This document shows, one piece after another, positions 26,703 through 36,213 of a DNA stretch of 64,000 nt (the stretch's first letter is position 1; each line of letters opens with the position of its first letter). Below the pieces are notes generated by a model, which saw only the letters and a list, made by a program, of their open reading frames with translations, did no database searches and was not told the DNA's origin. Source of the stretch: JAAXKN01 sp050259615 (lineage in GTDB: Bacteria; Bacteroidota; Ignavibacteria; Ignavibacteriales; SURF-24); the NCBI GenBank assembly GCA_050259615.1, contig JBLNAZ010000101.1:56088-120087 (forward strand), given 5' to 3'. The position numbers and the translations under genes were made by a program.

Positions 26703-27346
26703 TCTAATTTCGATTTTTCTTTAATAAACTTCTCAAGTTCCTTCAAAGAAGGAATGTAGTTCACGTTGTAATACTGTCCTAAAAAGTCGGGGCTGTTTTC
26801 CCTGAAAGCCTGTCCTCCTACAATTATCTCCAACTGCGGAAATTCTTTCTTAACGCTTTCAATTAAATCTGTCAGCCTTACAAGATTCAGGTATAGGCTC
26901 ATGGATAAAGCCAGAAGGTCGGGCTGCTTTTCAATAATAAGCTTAAACAGTTCAGATTCTTTGGTATTTGCTCCCAGGCAGTAAGCTTCCCAGCCGTGCA
27001 ATTCAAACACGTCAGCTACCATTTTGGCGCCTATCTGGTGAAACTCTTTGGGAACACAGGCTACTATAACTTTTTTGCCTATCTTATTCGATGCCGAAAC
27101 CACAGGGTAAGTGTAACTCATCAGACATTCGGTGATTGTAGTGGCCATATGCTCAGTGGCCCCGCAGATCTTGCCGTTCTCCCAGAGCTTGCCTACGCGC
27201 TCAAGTGAACGCTGAAAAAGTTTCTCATATAATTCTTTCGGATCAACCTTGTTTTCTATAAGGTGAGCTACTATGGCAGAACACTTTGGTTTATCTCCCT
27301 CCAGCAGACATGAAAGATACTCTAAAAAAATTACTTCGCTTATCAT
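26684..27346 (-). CDS. Stand-alone cobalamin-binding protein with CarH-type photoreceptor signature
   Basis: The 220-residue protein consists of a helical B12-binding cap domain (about 1-80) and a Rossmann cobalamin domain (about 90-205). The cap carries W55-x9-E65-H66, the signature used to recognise B12 photoreceptors of the CarH/LitR type. The cobalamin domain has E101-x-H103-x-x-G106 (the CarH form of DxHxxG), with His103 the probable lower axial ligand. Glu56 occupies the place where Thermus CarH has His132, the residue that forms the bis-His adduct after light. There is no MerR-type DNA-binding helix-turn-helix; the protein starts right at the cap. Without other domains it may bind a partner or be a plain corrinoid protein. 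It is not adjacent to known cobalamin genes. Confidence 0.8.
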   Translation of the reverse strand: MISEVIFLEYLSCLLEGDKPKCSAIVAHLIENKVDPKELYEKLFQRSLERVGKLWENGKICGATEHMATTITECLMSYTYPVVSASNKIGKKVIVACVPKEFHQIGAKMVADVFELHGWEAYCLGANTKESELFKLIIEKQPDLLALSMSLYLNLVRLTDLIESVKKEFPQLEIIVGGQAFRENSPDFLGQYYNVNYIPSLKELEKFIKEKSKLEKKSIA

Positions 27347-27642
27347 AATACCATCATATTGTTATCAAATTAAAGTTTGTTGCTTAAAGTTATATGACTT
27401 AACTCCATTCACCTTATTAAAGTTCATTAAAGCTTAAAATTAGTCATTTTTCTTCGTTTTTACAGAAAAATAACTTAAAAAAGCCTCATAATATAAACAA
27501 CAGATAAAAAAAAAATTTAATTCCCTTATTTATGTGCCTGGAAAAAATTCTTTTGCTGCCTGTATTTACAAAAAAAAGGACAGATAAGTAAAAAATACTT
27601 ACTGCCCTTTTTGGTTTTTCAAAGTCTTTTGTGCAGCAATTT
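27347..27642. other. Intergenic region without gene
   Basis: This AT-rich stretch separates the B12-binding gene (start at 27346) from ppa (end at 27643), both on the minus strand. Only the ppa terminator was found in it. The B12-binding gene probably has its own promoter in the right half, but no clear motif was picked out. Confidence 0.6.
27569..27612 (-). terminator. Terminator after inorganic pyrophosphatase
   Basis: An imperfect inverted repeat (about 27577-27590 with 27596-27610) reads on the minus strand as a hairpin followed by a T tract. It lies 30 bases past the ppa stop. Confidence 0.7.
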
Positions 27643-28191
27643 CTATTTACTGTGAAGTTCTCCATAAGTCCGTTTGTAAAGACTGATACCTTCATTTATA
27701 ACCTTGTATGCTTCCTCACGCCCGAAGAAGTGTTCTACAACAACGTTCTTGTGCTCATTTATTTTGTAATCCTCAAAGAAGCGCCTCAGTTCAACAACAA
27801 AATGCGGCGGAAGCTCCGATATATCATTAATGTAGTTAACCGACATGTCGTTTTTTGCAACTGCAATAATTTTATCGTCCCTCTCATTTTCGTCCACCAT
27901 GTGCATTACCCCAATTACCTTTGCATCAATTATACACATTGGATCCACCTCGATGGAACAGATAACTAATATATCCAGCGGATCCCTGTCGTCACAGTAT
28001 GTCTGAGGAATAAAGCCGTAGTTAGCCGGATAGTGAACAGAAGAAAACAGAACACGGTCAAGCCTTAAAAGTCCGCTTTCTTTATCCAGTTCATACTTCC
28101 CTTTGGAGCCCATAGGAATTTCTATTATGCTCCTTACAAACTGAGGTGCGTGCTCTCCCAGGTTTACATCGTGCCACGGGTTGCCATTCAT
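27643..28191 (-). CDS. ppa: Inorganic pyrophosphatase (family I)
   Basis: The enzyme hydrolyses pyrophosphate released by biosynthetic reactions and so drives them forward. The 182-residue protein has the family I signature D-x-D-P-x-D as DDRDPLD (67-73), the IPMGSKGKYE substrate-binding segment with Lys and Glu, the PANYGFIPQT motif (55-64) and a conserved C-terminal RRFFEDYK. Length is typical of the bacterial hexameric form (about 175-185). It is a single-gene transcript: the neighbouring plus-strand gene starts 407 bases away and the terminator lies just downstream. Confidence 0.96.
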   Translation of the reverse strand: MNGNPWHDVNLGEHAPQFVRSIIEIPMGSKGKYELDKESGLLRLDRVLFSSVHYPANYGFIPQTYCDDRDPLDILVICSIEVDPMCIIDAKVIGVMHMVDENERDDKIIAVAKNDMSVNYINDISELPPHFVVELRRFFEDYKINEHKNVVVEHFFGREEAYKVINEGISLYKRTYGELHSK

Positions 28192-28598
28192 AATGCCTTC
28201 TATAATTTGGTTTAATATGTTTAGTAAAATTTAACGAATGCAGAGCAGAAATAAAATCTCCCGTATAAAGTTTTTAGAGATTTTTCCGGAATGATTATTT
28301 TTTTTTATACTTTTTTTTTACTTGCAAATTGTTATCATTTATCAGAATCAAAAAGTACAAACACTTTAAAAACAGAAACAGGAGCACGAATGTAAATTTT
28401 TACGGCCTCCCACATGAAGAATTCAAAGAATAGTTATCGAAACAGCGAGCCTTGATTTCAAGAGTTTTGTGTAATCAAGTTCTATTGCATTCCCTCAAGA
28501 AGAAAATGATTCTAACAAGAGGGCGCTTCCGGCCATAAAGGGCAATAATGCCGGAAGAAGTGAATCATTTAAACAAACCTAAAGGAAAGGAGAAAACT
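28192..28598. other. Intergenic region and leader upstream of the TonB-dependent receptor
   Basis: No gene is seen in these 407 bases between the divergent ppa and receptor genes. It contains AT-rich tracts (about 28290-28340) suitable for promoters in both directions and, near the right end, a nested stem-loop at 28504-28570 that would lie in the receptor mRNA leader. No riboswitch core motif, such as the B12-box, was recognised. Confidence 0.6.
28504..28570 (+). promoter_or_regulatory. Nested stem-loop in the leader of the TonB-dependent receptor mRNA
   Basis: An outer perfect 9-bp stem (28504-28512 with 28562-28570) encloses an inner 8-bp stem (28526-28533 with 28550-28557). The Shine-Dalgarno sequence of the receptor lies about 15 bases further downstream. 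The pairing is exact but no known leader family fits; it could govern translation or stability. Confidence 0.45.
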
Positions 28599-31500
28599 AT
28601 GAGTAGGAAAATACTTTTTCTTACTATGTTTTGCATGCTTTTACCTGCATTCCTCCTTGCACAAACCACCACAGGTAGAATCAAAGGCAAAATCACAGAC
28701 AGGCAGACAGGCGAACCGCTCGTCGGAGCTAACGTTCAGGTTGTTGGAACGTCCTCCGGTGCGGCTACAGACGTAAACGGCGATTATGAAGTACGAAACC
28801 TGCAGCCGGGCGTCTACAGCCTGAAGGCCTCATTCATTGGCTATACAGCTATTACTCTTAACAATATCAGAGTAAACGCAGGTCTGACTACAGAAGGAAA
28901 CATCCCCCTTCCCGCCGAAGGTGTGACCGTAGGTACGGTTGAGGTTACCGCAGTCAGGCCTCTGATTAATAAGAGCAACACAAATGCCGTGCGCGTTACT
29001 ACAAGCGAAGATATTCAGGCGCTCCCTGTAAGAGGTATTAATAACATCCTGAGCCTTACAGCAGGTGTGACCGTACAGAATAACGCCGTATTTATCCGCG
29101 GCGGACGTCTGGACGAAGTGGGCTACTACCTCGAAGGGGTATCTATAACCAATCCCGTAACCGGCGGGCGCGCAGTAACAATTAACCAGGATGCACTCGA
29201 GGAAGTCCAGGTTCAGTCAGGCGGCTACACGGCTGAGTTCGGCGGAGCCAATGCCGGCATCGTTCGTTCTCAGTTAAAGACCGGGCCTCAGCAGCTGAAA
29301 GTTACTGCCGAATATATAACAGATAACGTGGGTTTCCAGCCTAAAAGCAAGGGCTACAGCGGCGAGAAAAGACTTGGCGCTTACTGGTTCGGCTATAATG
29401 AGTTTACAGGAACCTTAGGCGGACCAATCCTGGGTGAACGATTCCGTTTCTTCGGACTGTTTAACTATAACTTCCAGAGAGATGCTAACCCGCAGCCGTA
29501 TCCGGGTATAAACATAGGAAATGTTACTGACGGCCTCTCAGGGGATACCATTAACCTGAAGTATCCGGCCGGAGCCGTGCTTGCAAACCAAAATCAGACA
29601 TTCGACTACTCGGCTACCTTTACAATAGACTTAAAACCGATCCTCATCCGTTTTGCCGGAACTTACAGCACTAACTGGAGACAAAATGCATTTAACACCA
29701 ACAGAAATGCCGGCAATATTGCAAATATTCTTGACGTGGCCAGAATTGAACAGCGCGATCTCAAGGATGGATCGGGAACAGTAAAACTGACGCATGTTCT
29801 CAGCAACAACGCTTACTATGAACTGAATGCAGGATACTTTAGCCAGTACCTTCACGTCTATGATCCTTTCCTCAAAGATAACCTCCTTGGCTACGGCGAC
29901 AGCGTGGCTAATGCCAACGTGGGCTTCCCCTGGGAAAGAAGACCCGGAGACCCGACAGGAAGATTTATGAGACCTACGAGGCTTACTCTTTGGGACTTCT
30001 CATTTAATGCCTATGGCGACGTGACGGCAGGCTACCAGAAGGCAAACAGACAAAACCTTTCATTATCCGGCGCCTTAACATATAATATAGGTAAAGTGCA
30101 TGCATTTAAGATCGGAGGCGAATTCCAGCGCTATAATATCAGAAATTTTAGTATCGGAAATGAAGGCGCATTTGCTCTTGCCGGACAGGTGGCGCAGAAT
30201 GCAGCCCTTGCCGATAATGATCCTCAGAAACGTACACTTGAGTCAATTTACATTAACCAGGGTGTTAACGCTTACGGCTACGACGCTTTGGGGAATGAAA
30301 CAAATGCCTCTGGCGTCTATGCCCCTAAGCATCCGGTCTTTGGAGGCGCTTATGTCCAGGACAGGATTGAGTTCAGAGACCTGATACTTAACCTTGGCGT
30401 ACGTTTTGATTATATAAATACCGATAATAAGAGCCTGGTGGATATGGCCCGCCCCGAACTTACTTTCAACTATAATACCGGCGAGATCTATCCGAATGGC
30501 CTGGTTGATGTGCCCAAGTTTACATCTGTCAGCCCGCGTATTGGTCTTTCCTTCCCCGTCACTGATCAGACAGTATTCCATGCACAGTTCGGAAAGTTTG
30601 TTCAGCAGACTCGTCTGGCTGATATATACCAGGGGTTACCGACCACCTATGTCAACCTGCGCGGCGGTTTCTTTATACTTAACCCCGTGGGATTTAATGT
30701 CCGCCCGACAAGAACAACACAGTACGAACTCGGCTTCTCACAGCAGATAGCCGACTTTGCTTCCTTCGACATTACAGGATACTATAAGGATATAATCGAC
30801 CAGGTGGTCTACGACCAGCAGATTGTTGCACAGGGGTCACCTTTTAAGAACTATTATATCTTAAGAAACGGCGACTTTGCAACTACAAAGGGCGTGGAAG
30901 TTACATTCAATATGAGAAGAACTGCCGGATTTGCTGTCAACGCATCGCTGTCTTTCCAGGATGCGCGAGGAACAGGATCTTACCCTAACTCCAACCGCGG
31001 TATCGTTGGTTCTCCTCTGGAAGGGTCGACTCCTTTTGCTCCGCAGTATATCTCTCCTCTTGAGTTCAATAACCCTGTAAGCGGAAACCTGAATGTCGAC
31101 TTCCGTTTCGGCACTGAAGAGGGACCTGCAGTTCTGCATGACTTCGGTATTTCTGCACTGATGAGATTTACAAGCGGACACCCGTTTACTCTGGGTATCG
31201 GCGGCCAGGATCTTGAAGGCGACGCACGCGACAGGCAGCCGGTTGAACCGCTTAATGCTTCTTCTACTCCTTCCACTTTCCAGTTGGACCTGAAAGTGGA
31301 TAAAACTATTAGACTGTTCAACGCCCTAAGCGCTAATATATATGTCTTTGTCATTAATCTTTTCGACAGACGCAATGTCGAAAACGTGTTCTTAAGAACC
31401 GGTACTACTACGGATAACGGAGTACTCAGTGATCCTAACCTCTCGGGGGATCTTAAAACCAGACCCGGTTATCCATCGGTTTACAGGGCTATTAACATCA

Positions 31501-31601
31501 ACTACTATGAACAGTATCAGAATGCGGCCGGATTGCAGACATTCCCATACTTCTATGGTCCTCCGCGACAGATCAGATTGGGTATAAGACTGGAATATTA
31601 A
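28599..31601 (+). CDS. TonB-dependent outer-membrane receptor with CarboxypepD_reg-like N-terminal domain
   Basis: From the ATG at 28599, which has an AAAGGAAAGGAG ribosome-binding site, the protein has 1000 residues. A signal peptide (about 1-22, ending LLAQ) precedes a carboxypeptidase-regulatory-like domain (about 25-105, GRIKGKITDRQTGEPLVGA). A TonB plug follows (about 115-250), with a VFIRGGRLDEVGYYLEGV core and a GGYTAEFGGANAGIV segment. A large beta-barrel runs to the C-terminus (LGIRLEY end). It probably takes up a ligand across the outer membrane using TonB energy. It heads a plus-strand cluster with a large secreted protein (32 bases on) and a PorV-like protein. It is not a clear SusC (no SusD neighbour), and the substrate is unknown. 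Confidence 0.88.
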   Translation: MSRKILFLTMFCMLLPAFLLAQTTTGRIKGKITDRQTGEPLVGANVQVVGTSSGAATDVNGDYEVRNLQPGVYSLKASFIGYTAITLNNIRVNAGLTTEGNIPLPAEGVTVGTVEVTAVRPLINKSNTNAVRVTTSEDIQALPVRGINNILSLTAGVTVQNNAVFIRGGRLDEVGYYLEGVSITNPVTGGRAVTINQDALEEVQVQSGGYTAEFGGANAGIVRSQLKTGPQQLKVTAEYITDNVGFQPKSKGYSGEKRLGAYWFGYNEFTGTLGGPILGERFRFFGLFNYNFQRDANPQPYPGINIGNVTDGLSGDTINLKYPAGAVLANQNQTFDYSATFTIDLKPILIRFAGTYSTNWRQNAFNTNRNAGNIANILDVARIEQRDLKDGSGTVKLTHVLSNNAYYELNAGYFSQYLHVYDPFLKDNLLGYGDSVANANVGFPWERRPGDPTGRFMRPTRLTLWDFSFNAYGDVTAGYQKANRQNLSLSGALTYNIGKVHAFKIGGEFQRYNIRNFSIGNEGAFALAGQVAQNAALADNDPQKRTLESIYINQGVNAYGYDALGNETNASGVYAPKHPVFGGAYVQDRIEFRDLILNLGVRFDYINTDNKSLVDMARPELTFNYNTGEIYPNGLVDVPKFTSVSPRIGLSFPVTDQTVFHAQFGKFVQQTRLADIYQGLPTTYVNLRGGFFILNPVGFNVRPTRTTQYELGFSQQIADFASFDITGYYKDIIDQVVYDQQIVAQGSPFKNYYILRNGDFATTKGVEVTFNMRRTAGFAVNASLSFQDARGTGSYPNSNRGIVGSPLEGSTPFAPQYISPLEFNNPVSGNLNVDFRFGTEEGPAVLHDFGISALMRFTSGHPFTLGIGGQDLEGDARDRQPVEPLNASSTPSTFQLDLKVDKTIRLFNALSANIYVFVINLFDRRNVENVFLRTGTTTDNGVLSDPNLSGDLKTRPGYPSVYRAININYYEQYQNAAGLQTFPYFYGPPRQIRLGIRLEY

Positions 31602-31633
31602 TAGTTGACCGATTAACATATTTGGAGTTAAAA

Positions 31634-34600
31634 ATGAACAAAATATATAAAACGTTATTCCTTATGCTCTTATGTTTTGTTTTTCTTCTCCCTTCTCTGA
31701 TCCTGCAGGCCGAAAATAAGGATAAAAAGGAGGATAAGAAGTTAAATAAAACCTTGGGCCTCCCGAATAAGGCCAAAATGAATATCAATAATATCTCCAC
31801 CTGGATTTACAACAATGGAGATTCCGACCTGGATCCGACTCAGCAGGCGGCGTTTACATATCCGAAAGGAAGCGGAAAGACTGCCATTTTCGAATCCGGT
31901 TTTATTTGGGGAGCTAAGGTCAACGGCGAAGTACGCGTGGGCGGATCTACTTACAGAACGGGCCTGCAGCCCGGAAAGATCCTCTCACCCGGAAGAGCTG
32001 AAGACCCGAACCTTGATAAGAACAGAATCTACAGGGTAAGACCTGACTATAAAACAGCCAGCCTTATCACTGAATCAAGGGAAGAGGGCGTCTCTGAGGA
32101 TGAAGCCCGTGCTCAATATGAAAAGGACTGGAATGAATGGCCGGCTTTAGACGGCGCCCCGTTTGAAGATCTTAACGGCAACGGCACATATGAACCCGCT
32201 AACGATATACCGGGTTTCCCGGGCGCCAGCCAGACCATATGGTACGTGGCAAACGACCTGAACTCCAGCCTGACTACCAATATGTACGGCTCACAGCCAA
32301 TGGGTATAGAAATGCAGGCTACCATGTGGGCTTATTCACAGGCAGGCCCTCTGAGCAATATGTTCTTCAGAAAATATGTAATTATAAATAAAAGCAATAC
32401 CCCGTTTACAGACATGTACGTCTCAATGTGGAGCGATCCTGACGTCGGCAACTCTACAGATGACTATGCAGGCTGCGATACACTCCTGAGCTTAGGCTAT
32501 GCATACAATGCAACACCTAATGACGCCACATACGGCCAAATGGCCCCTCCGGCAGTTGGCTTCGACTTCTTCCAGGGTCCTATGGTTCAGGGAAATGCAA
32601 CAGACTCTGCTATTACGGCCGGACGCGTTGTAAAGGGGAAGAAAAACCTCCCGATGACAGCTTTCTACTACTTCGCACGCGGCAACTTAAATGTAACCGA
32701 CCCTACACTCGGTTCTTATGAAGGTACTCTTCAGTTCTACAACTTTATGCAGGGACGTGTGGGTAAGACCGGTGAAATTTTCAAAACCCCGCAGGGTGTT
32801 CCTACGCCATTTGCTCTTCCCGGTGACCCGGTTACGGGCACTGGATGGATTGACGGACAGATAATCGGACCAGATGACCGCAGAATCGGTTCCGCTTCCG
32901 GTCCTTTTACAATGGCTGTCGGCGATACACAGGAAATAGTTGTGGCTGAAATGGCTGCCGAAGGAAGTGACCAGCTCCAAAGCGTAAAACTCTTGAAGAA
33001 CTACGACATTAAAGCGCAGGATGCCTATAACTCGTTCTTTAAGATTCCTACTGGCGCCACTCCGCCTAAGGTCACTGCTACACCGTTAAACAGGACTATT
33101 GTACTTTCCTGGGGTGATCCGGCAACATACAACCAGACTGAAAGCTACGACACAAAAGGATTCAAGTTCCAGGGCTATAACGTCTACCAGCTGCCTTCGG
33201 CTTCGGCAACTTTTGAAAACGCCAGGCTGATTGCGACCTTTGACATAAAGGACACTGTCGGCACAATCTACGGCTATGTCTTTAATCCGAAGACCGGCAA
33301 ACCTGAACTTACTCCTATCCAGTTCGGTACAAACAGCGGACTTCAAAGATCGATAACCATAACAAAGGACTTCCTCAATGGAGGCATCCCGCTCAATAAC
33401 GGAAGCCGCTACTATTTTGCCGTTACCAGCTACTCATTTAACCCCGATCCGGCTGAGGTGCCTAATGTGCTGGAAAACCCGCTGTCAATAATTACTACAG
33501 TCCCGCAAACATACGACCCGGGTTTTGCCTCAAATTATAACCCGGGCGATACTTTAAGCCAGGCCGGCATTAAGCACGTTGGAACGGGTGACGCTAATAT
33601 TGAGATTAAGGTTGTTGACCCGACGAAAGTTACGGGCCAGACTTATACGATCAATTTCTCAACTATACCTGACAAGTTCGACGCCACATATACGCCGCCC
33701 GACTCAGCACTGACCATCGGCGCCGTTGAGATGAAAGGACAGCTAATCCTCAATGAGGATGCAACTCAGCTGAAGTATAATATTACAATTACGAATATAG
33801 ACTCGCTGACCGGGCCTATCACTCAGGCTTATCTGGGCAAGGGCGATACGGTTCTTAAAACCATTACTTTTACTCCCCAGCAGGGGCGCAAAAATAAACT
33901 TGGCGTGGCAGAGGGTACCTGGACATCAAAAGATGCACAGCAGCCGCTGACACAGGCAATCGTAAAGGATCTGGAAGCCGGCAGAGTTTCTGTAATCGTT
34001 GTTACGGCACAGAACCCTAAGGGTGAAATTACTGCTTCATTCAGCGTCAGCAGCTATCCATGGTACGTTATGAAAGGAGACCAGAGAGTAGCTACATATC
34101 AGCAGAATTATAGCCTTAGCGAGGATTACCCGATAGTTGACGGCCTGGAGATTAAAGTAGGTAACGTTAACTTTGCTCCGCCTTCAACTTATTTAAGCGC
34201 TGAACAGACGGTTAAGGCAAATAGGAATACAAGACCGATTGTCTTTGCCGGAGACGCTACTTTTTTCGGTGGCGCTACAGGGCGTTCTTTTGAACTCTTC
34301 CCCGGCGGAGGTGGTGCTGCTACGCAGGAAGACCTCATTCAGGACCTTGAACTCAGATTTACCGGCGTCAGGGTCAGTGAGGCTGCAGAAGATACCGTCA
34401 TTGCCTCAGGGGGACAGATGGCTGTTGCATTCTCCAGCAACCGCCAGGCACATGCAACTATCAGAATACCCTTCGAGCTTTGGGAAGTTGAACACAACCG
34501 CCAGATTAACGTTGCATTCAGATCGAGAAATTTTGATACCAAGGACCCCTGGGGAGCCGGAGGTGCTCCAACTTACATGAGAATCCGCGGTAGCCGTGCA

Positions 34601-35149
34601 TATATAGTTCCTGTGGCAACCCCGTACAGCGACACCGTAACTGCCGCAACTGTCAACGTAACCAGCCCCAAGGCAACATGGTTCCTCTACTTTGACGCTG
34701 ATGTTAACCACTGGGATACAGGCGACAGGTTTTTGATAAAATTTGCCAACAATATTATTCCCGGAACGGATACCTATACATTTACTGCACCCGCCCCGAT
34801 AAATTATAATGCACAGCAGGCAGCGCAGGATGTACAGAATATAAATGTGTTCCCAAATCCGTATTACGGTGTAAATCCGCAGGAGCTAAATAAATATCAG
34901 CGTTTCGTTACTTTTAGCCATCTGCCTAAAGATGCTACAATCCGTATCTATAACATCGCTGGAACCCTGATCAGGACAATCACAAGAGCCAGTGCCTCAA
35001 GCCAGTACGAACGCTGGGATCTGGCCAATGAATCCGGGCTGCCTGTAGCAAGCGGCATGTATATAGTTTATATCGAAATGCCCGGACTCGGTTCCAAGAT
35101 ACTGAAAGTAGCCATAATTCAAGAGCAGCAAGTGCTGGATAGATTCTAA
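31634..35149 (+). CDS. Large secreted protein with C-terminal T9SS-like sorting domain
   Basis: A 1171-residue protein from the ATG at 31634 (GGAG site). A signal peptide covers about 5-28. The long middle contains repeated Asn/Asp/Gly-rich segments (DLNGNGTYEPANDIPGFPGA near 180) that look like beta-sandwich and calcium-binding turns. A fibronectin-III-like block lies near 475-640 (PPKVTATPLNRTIVLSWGDP). The C-terminal 90 residues (NVFPNPYYGVN, FSHLPKDATIRIYNIAGTLI, ASGMYIVYIEM) form a variant of the T9SS type A sorting domain. I do not recognise a catalytic domain. Its position between a TonB receptor and a PorV-like protein suggests export by T9SS and perhaps surface display. Confidence 0.8.
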   Translation: MNKIYKTLFLMLLCFVFLLPSLILQAENKDKKEDKKLNKTLGLPNKAKMNINNISTWIYNNGDSDLDPTQQAAFTYPKGSGKTAIFESGFIWGAKVNGEVRVGGSTYRTGLQPGKILSPGRAEDPNLDKNRIYRVRPDYKTASLITESREEGVSEDEARAQYEKDWNEWPALDGAPFEDLNGNGTYEPANDIPGFPGASQTIWYVANDLNSSLTTNMYGSQPMGIEMQATMWAYSQAGPLSNMFFRKYVIINKSNTPFTDMYVSMWSDPDVGNSTDDYAGCDTLLSLGYAYNATPNDATYGQMAPPAVGFDFFQGPMVQGNATDSAITAGRVVKGKKNLPMTAFYYFARGNLNVTDPTLGSYEGTLQFYNFMQGRVGKTGEIFKTPQGVPTPFALPGDPVTGTGWIDGQIIGPDDRRIGSASGPFTMAVGDTQEIVVAEMAAEGSDQLQSVKLLKNYDIKAQDAYNSFFKIPTGATPPKVTATPLNRTIVLSWGDPATYNQTESYDTKGFKFQGYNVYQLPSASATFENARLIATFDIKDTVGTIYGYVFNPKTGKPELTPIQFGTNSGLQRSITITKDFLNGGIPLNNGSRYYFAVTSYSFNPDPAEVPNVLENPLSIITTVPQTYDPGFASNYNPGDTLSQAGIKHVGTGDANIEIKVVDPTKVTGQTYTINFSTIPDKFDATYTPPDSALTIGAVEMKGQLILNEDATQLKYNITITNIDSLTGPITQAYLGKGDTVLKTITFTPQQGRKNKLGVAEGTWTSKDAQQPLTQAIVKDLEAGRVSVIVVTAQNPKGEITASFSVSSYPWYVMKGDQRVATYQQNYSLSEDYPIVDGLEIKVGNVNFAPPSTYLSAEQTVKANRNTRPIVFAGDATFFGGATGRSFELFPGGGGAATQEDLIQDLELRFTGVRVSEAAEDTVIASGGQMAVAFSSNRQAHATIRIPFELWEVEHNRQINVAFRSRNFDTKDPWGAGGAPTYMRIRGSRAYIVPVATPYSDTVTAATVNVTSPKATWFLYFDADVNHWDTGDRFLIKFANNIIPGTDTYTFTAPAPINYNAQQAAQDVQNINVFPNPYYGVNPQELNKYQRFVTFSHLPKDATIRIYNIAGTLIRTITRASASSQYERWDLANESGLPVASGMYIVYIEMPGLGSKILKVAIIQEQQVLDRF

Positions 35150-35168
35150 TTAAAATTAAGGAGATAAT

Positions 35169-36209
35169 ATGAAAAAATATCTAAAATATATAAGCCTGAT
35201 GTTACTCCTTCTCCTTGCCACGGCTGACTTATTGTATGCTGGCGGAGGCAGACGTAACGGGACCGGAGGAGCTTCAGAACTCCTTATACCTGTCGGCGTA
35301 AGAGGCATTGGCCTTTCAGGCGCCAATACTTCAACGACTACCGGAATTGAAGCCCTCTACTGGAATCCGGCTGGTATAGCAAGAACAGAGAAAGTTGCCG
35401 AGGCTACTTTCTCTTATATGAAGTACATTGCCGATATGGGTGTTACTTACGGTGCTGTGGAAGCCAATATCGGCGGATTCGGTGCTCTTGCATTCAGCGT
35501 TAAATCACTTTCATTTGGAGACATCCCTGTAACAACAACACAGAGCCCGGATGGCACCGGACAGACTTTCAACCCTCAGTTCCTTACAGTCGGATTGTCA
35601 TATGCCAGGGCTTTAAGCGACCGTGTGGCTGTTGGCATTACAGGCAATATGATAATGGAAACTATATCTCAGGTCTCTGCCACCGGCTTTGCATTCAATG
35701 TTGGAATCATGTATGAAAACCTTGGGGACCTGACAGGCCTGAGCCTTGGTGTGTCTATTAAGAACCTCGGCCCGCAGATGACTTTTGATGGACCGGGGCT
35801 TTATACACAGGCTACATCTTCAGCATATGTGCGTTCCAGCCAGCTTTACAAGGTGGAGGCGGCATCTTTCGAACTGCCTTCAACCCTGGAATTCGGACTG
35901 GCTTACAGACCTGTGCTGGATGCCCAGAATTCATTCCTTGTTGCAACCACATTCACAAACAACAACTTCTCGGGAGATGTTTACAGGGTCGGCGCAGAGT
36001 ATATGTTTAATAACCTCATTGCTTTACGAGGCGGCTATGCATATACTCCCGAAAGCCAGGAAACCGGGAATATCTGGGGATTTACTGCCGGCGCAGGATT
36101 AAATTATGACATCGGAGGCGGTACTGAAGTAAAAGTAGATTATGCCTACAGGCATGTGAAAACCAGCTTCGATGCAAACCATGTGTTCTCTGTTGGATTA
36201 GCGTTCTAG
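35169..36209 (+). CDS. PorV/PorQ family outer-membrane protein
   Basis: The 346-residue protein has a signal peptide (about 1-24) and a barrel-like domain with the family pattern LIPVGVRGIGLSGAN near 41-55, TGIEALYWNPAG near 64-75, and repeated amphipathic strands ending in VFSVGLAF. Its C-terminal Phe fits an outer-membrane barrel. PorV is a T9SS component that carries cargo to the attachment complex; PorQ-like relatives have related roles. Short spacing (19 bases) to the secreted protein upstream and a GGAG site imply cotranscription and probably a dedicated partner for that cargo. The bidirectional hairpin downstream ends the transcript. Confidence 0.83.
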   Translation: MKKYLKYISLMLLLLLATADLLYAGGGRRNGTGGASELLIPVGVRGIGLSGANTSTTTGIEALYWNPAGIARTEKVAEATFSYMKYIADMGVTYGAVEANIGGFGALAFSVKSLSFGDIPVTTTQSPDGTGQTFNPQFLTVGLSYARALSDRVAVGITGNMIMETISQVSATGFAFNVGIMYENLGDLTGLSLGVSIKNLGPQMTFDGPGLYTQATSSAYVRSSQLYKVEAASFELPSTLEFGLAYRPVLDAQNSFLVATTFTNNNFSGDVYRVGAEYMFNNLIALRGGYAYTPESQETGNIWGFTAGAGLNYDIGGGTEVKVDYAYRHVKTSFDANHVFSVGLAF

Positions 36210-36213
36210 TTCG

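Noticed and set aside
27486..27969. Two short frames around the ppa terminator
   Set aside because: They run through AT-rich spacer and antisense to ppa, have no ribosome-binding site and a composition unlike real genes here.
28192..28598. Cobalamin riboswitch upstream of the TonB receptor
   Set aside because: Considered because of the B12-binding protein nearby, but no B12-box or typical core motif was found and the receptor does not resemble BtuB.
30980..31375. 131-codon minus-strand frame opposite the TonB receptor
   Set aside because: Antisense shadow without motif; the receptor barrel runs through it uninterrupted.
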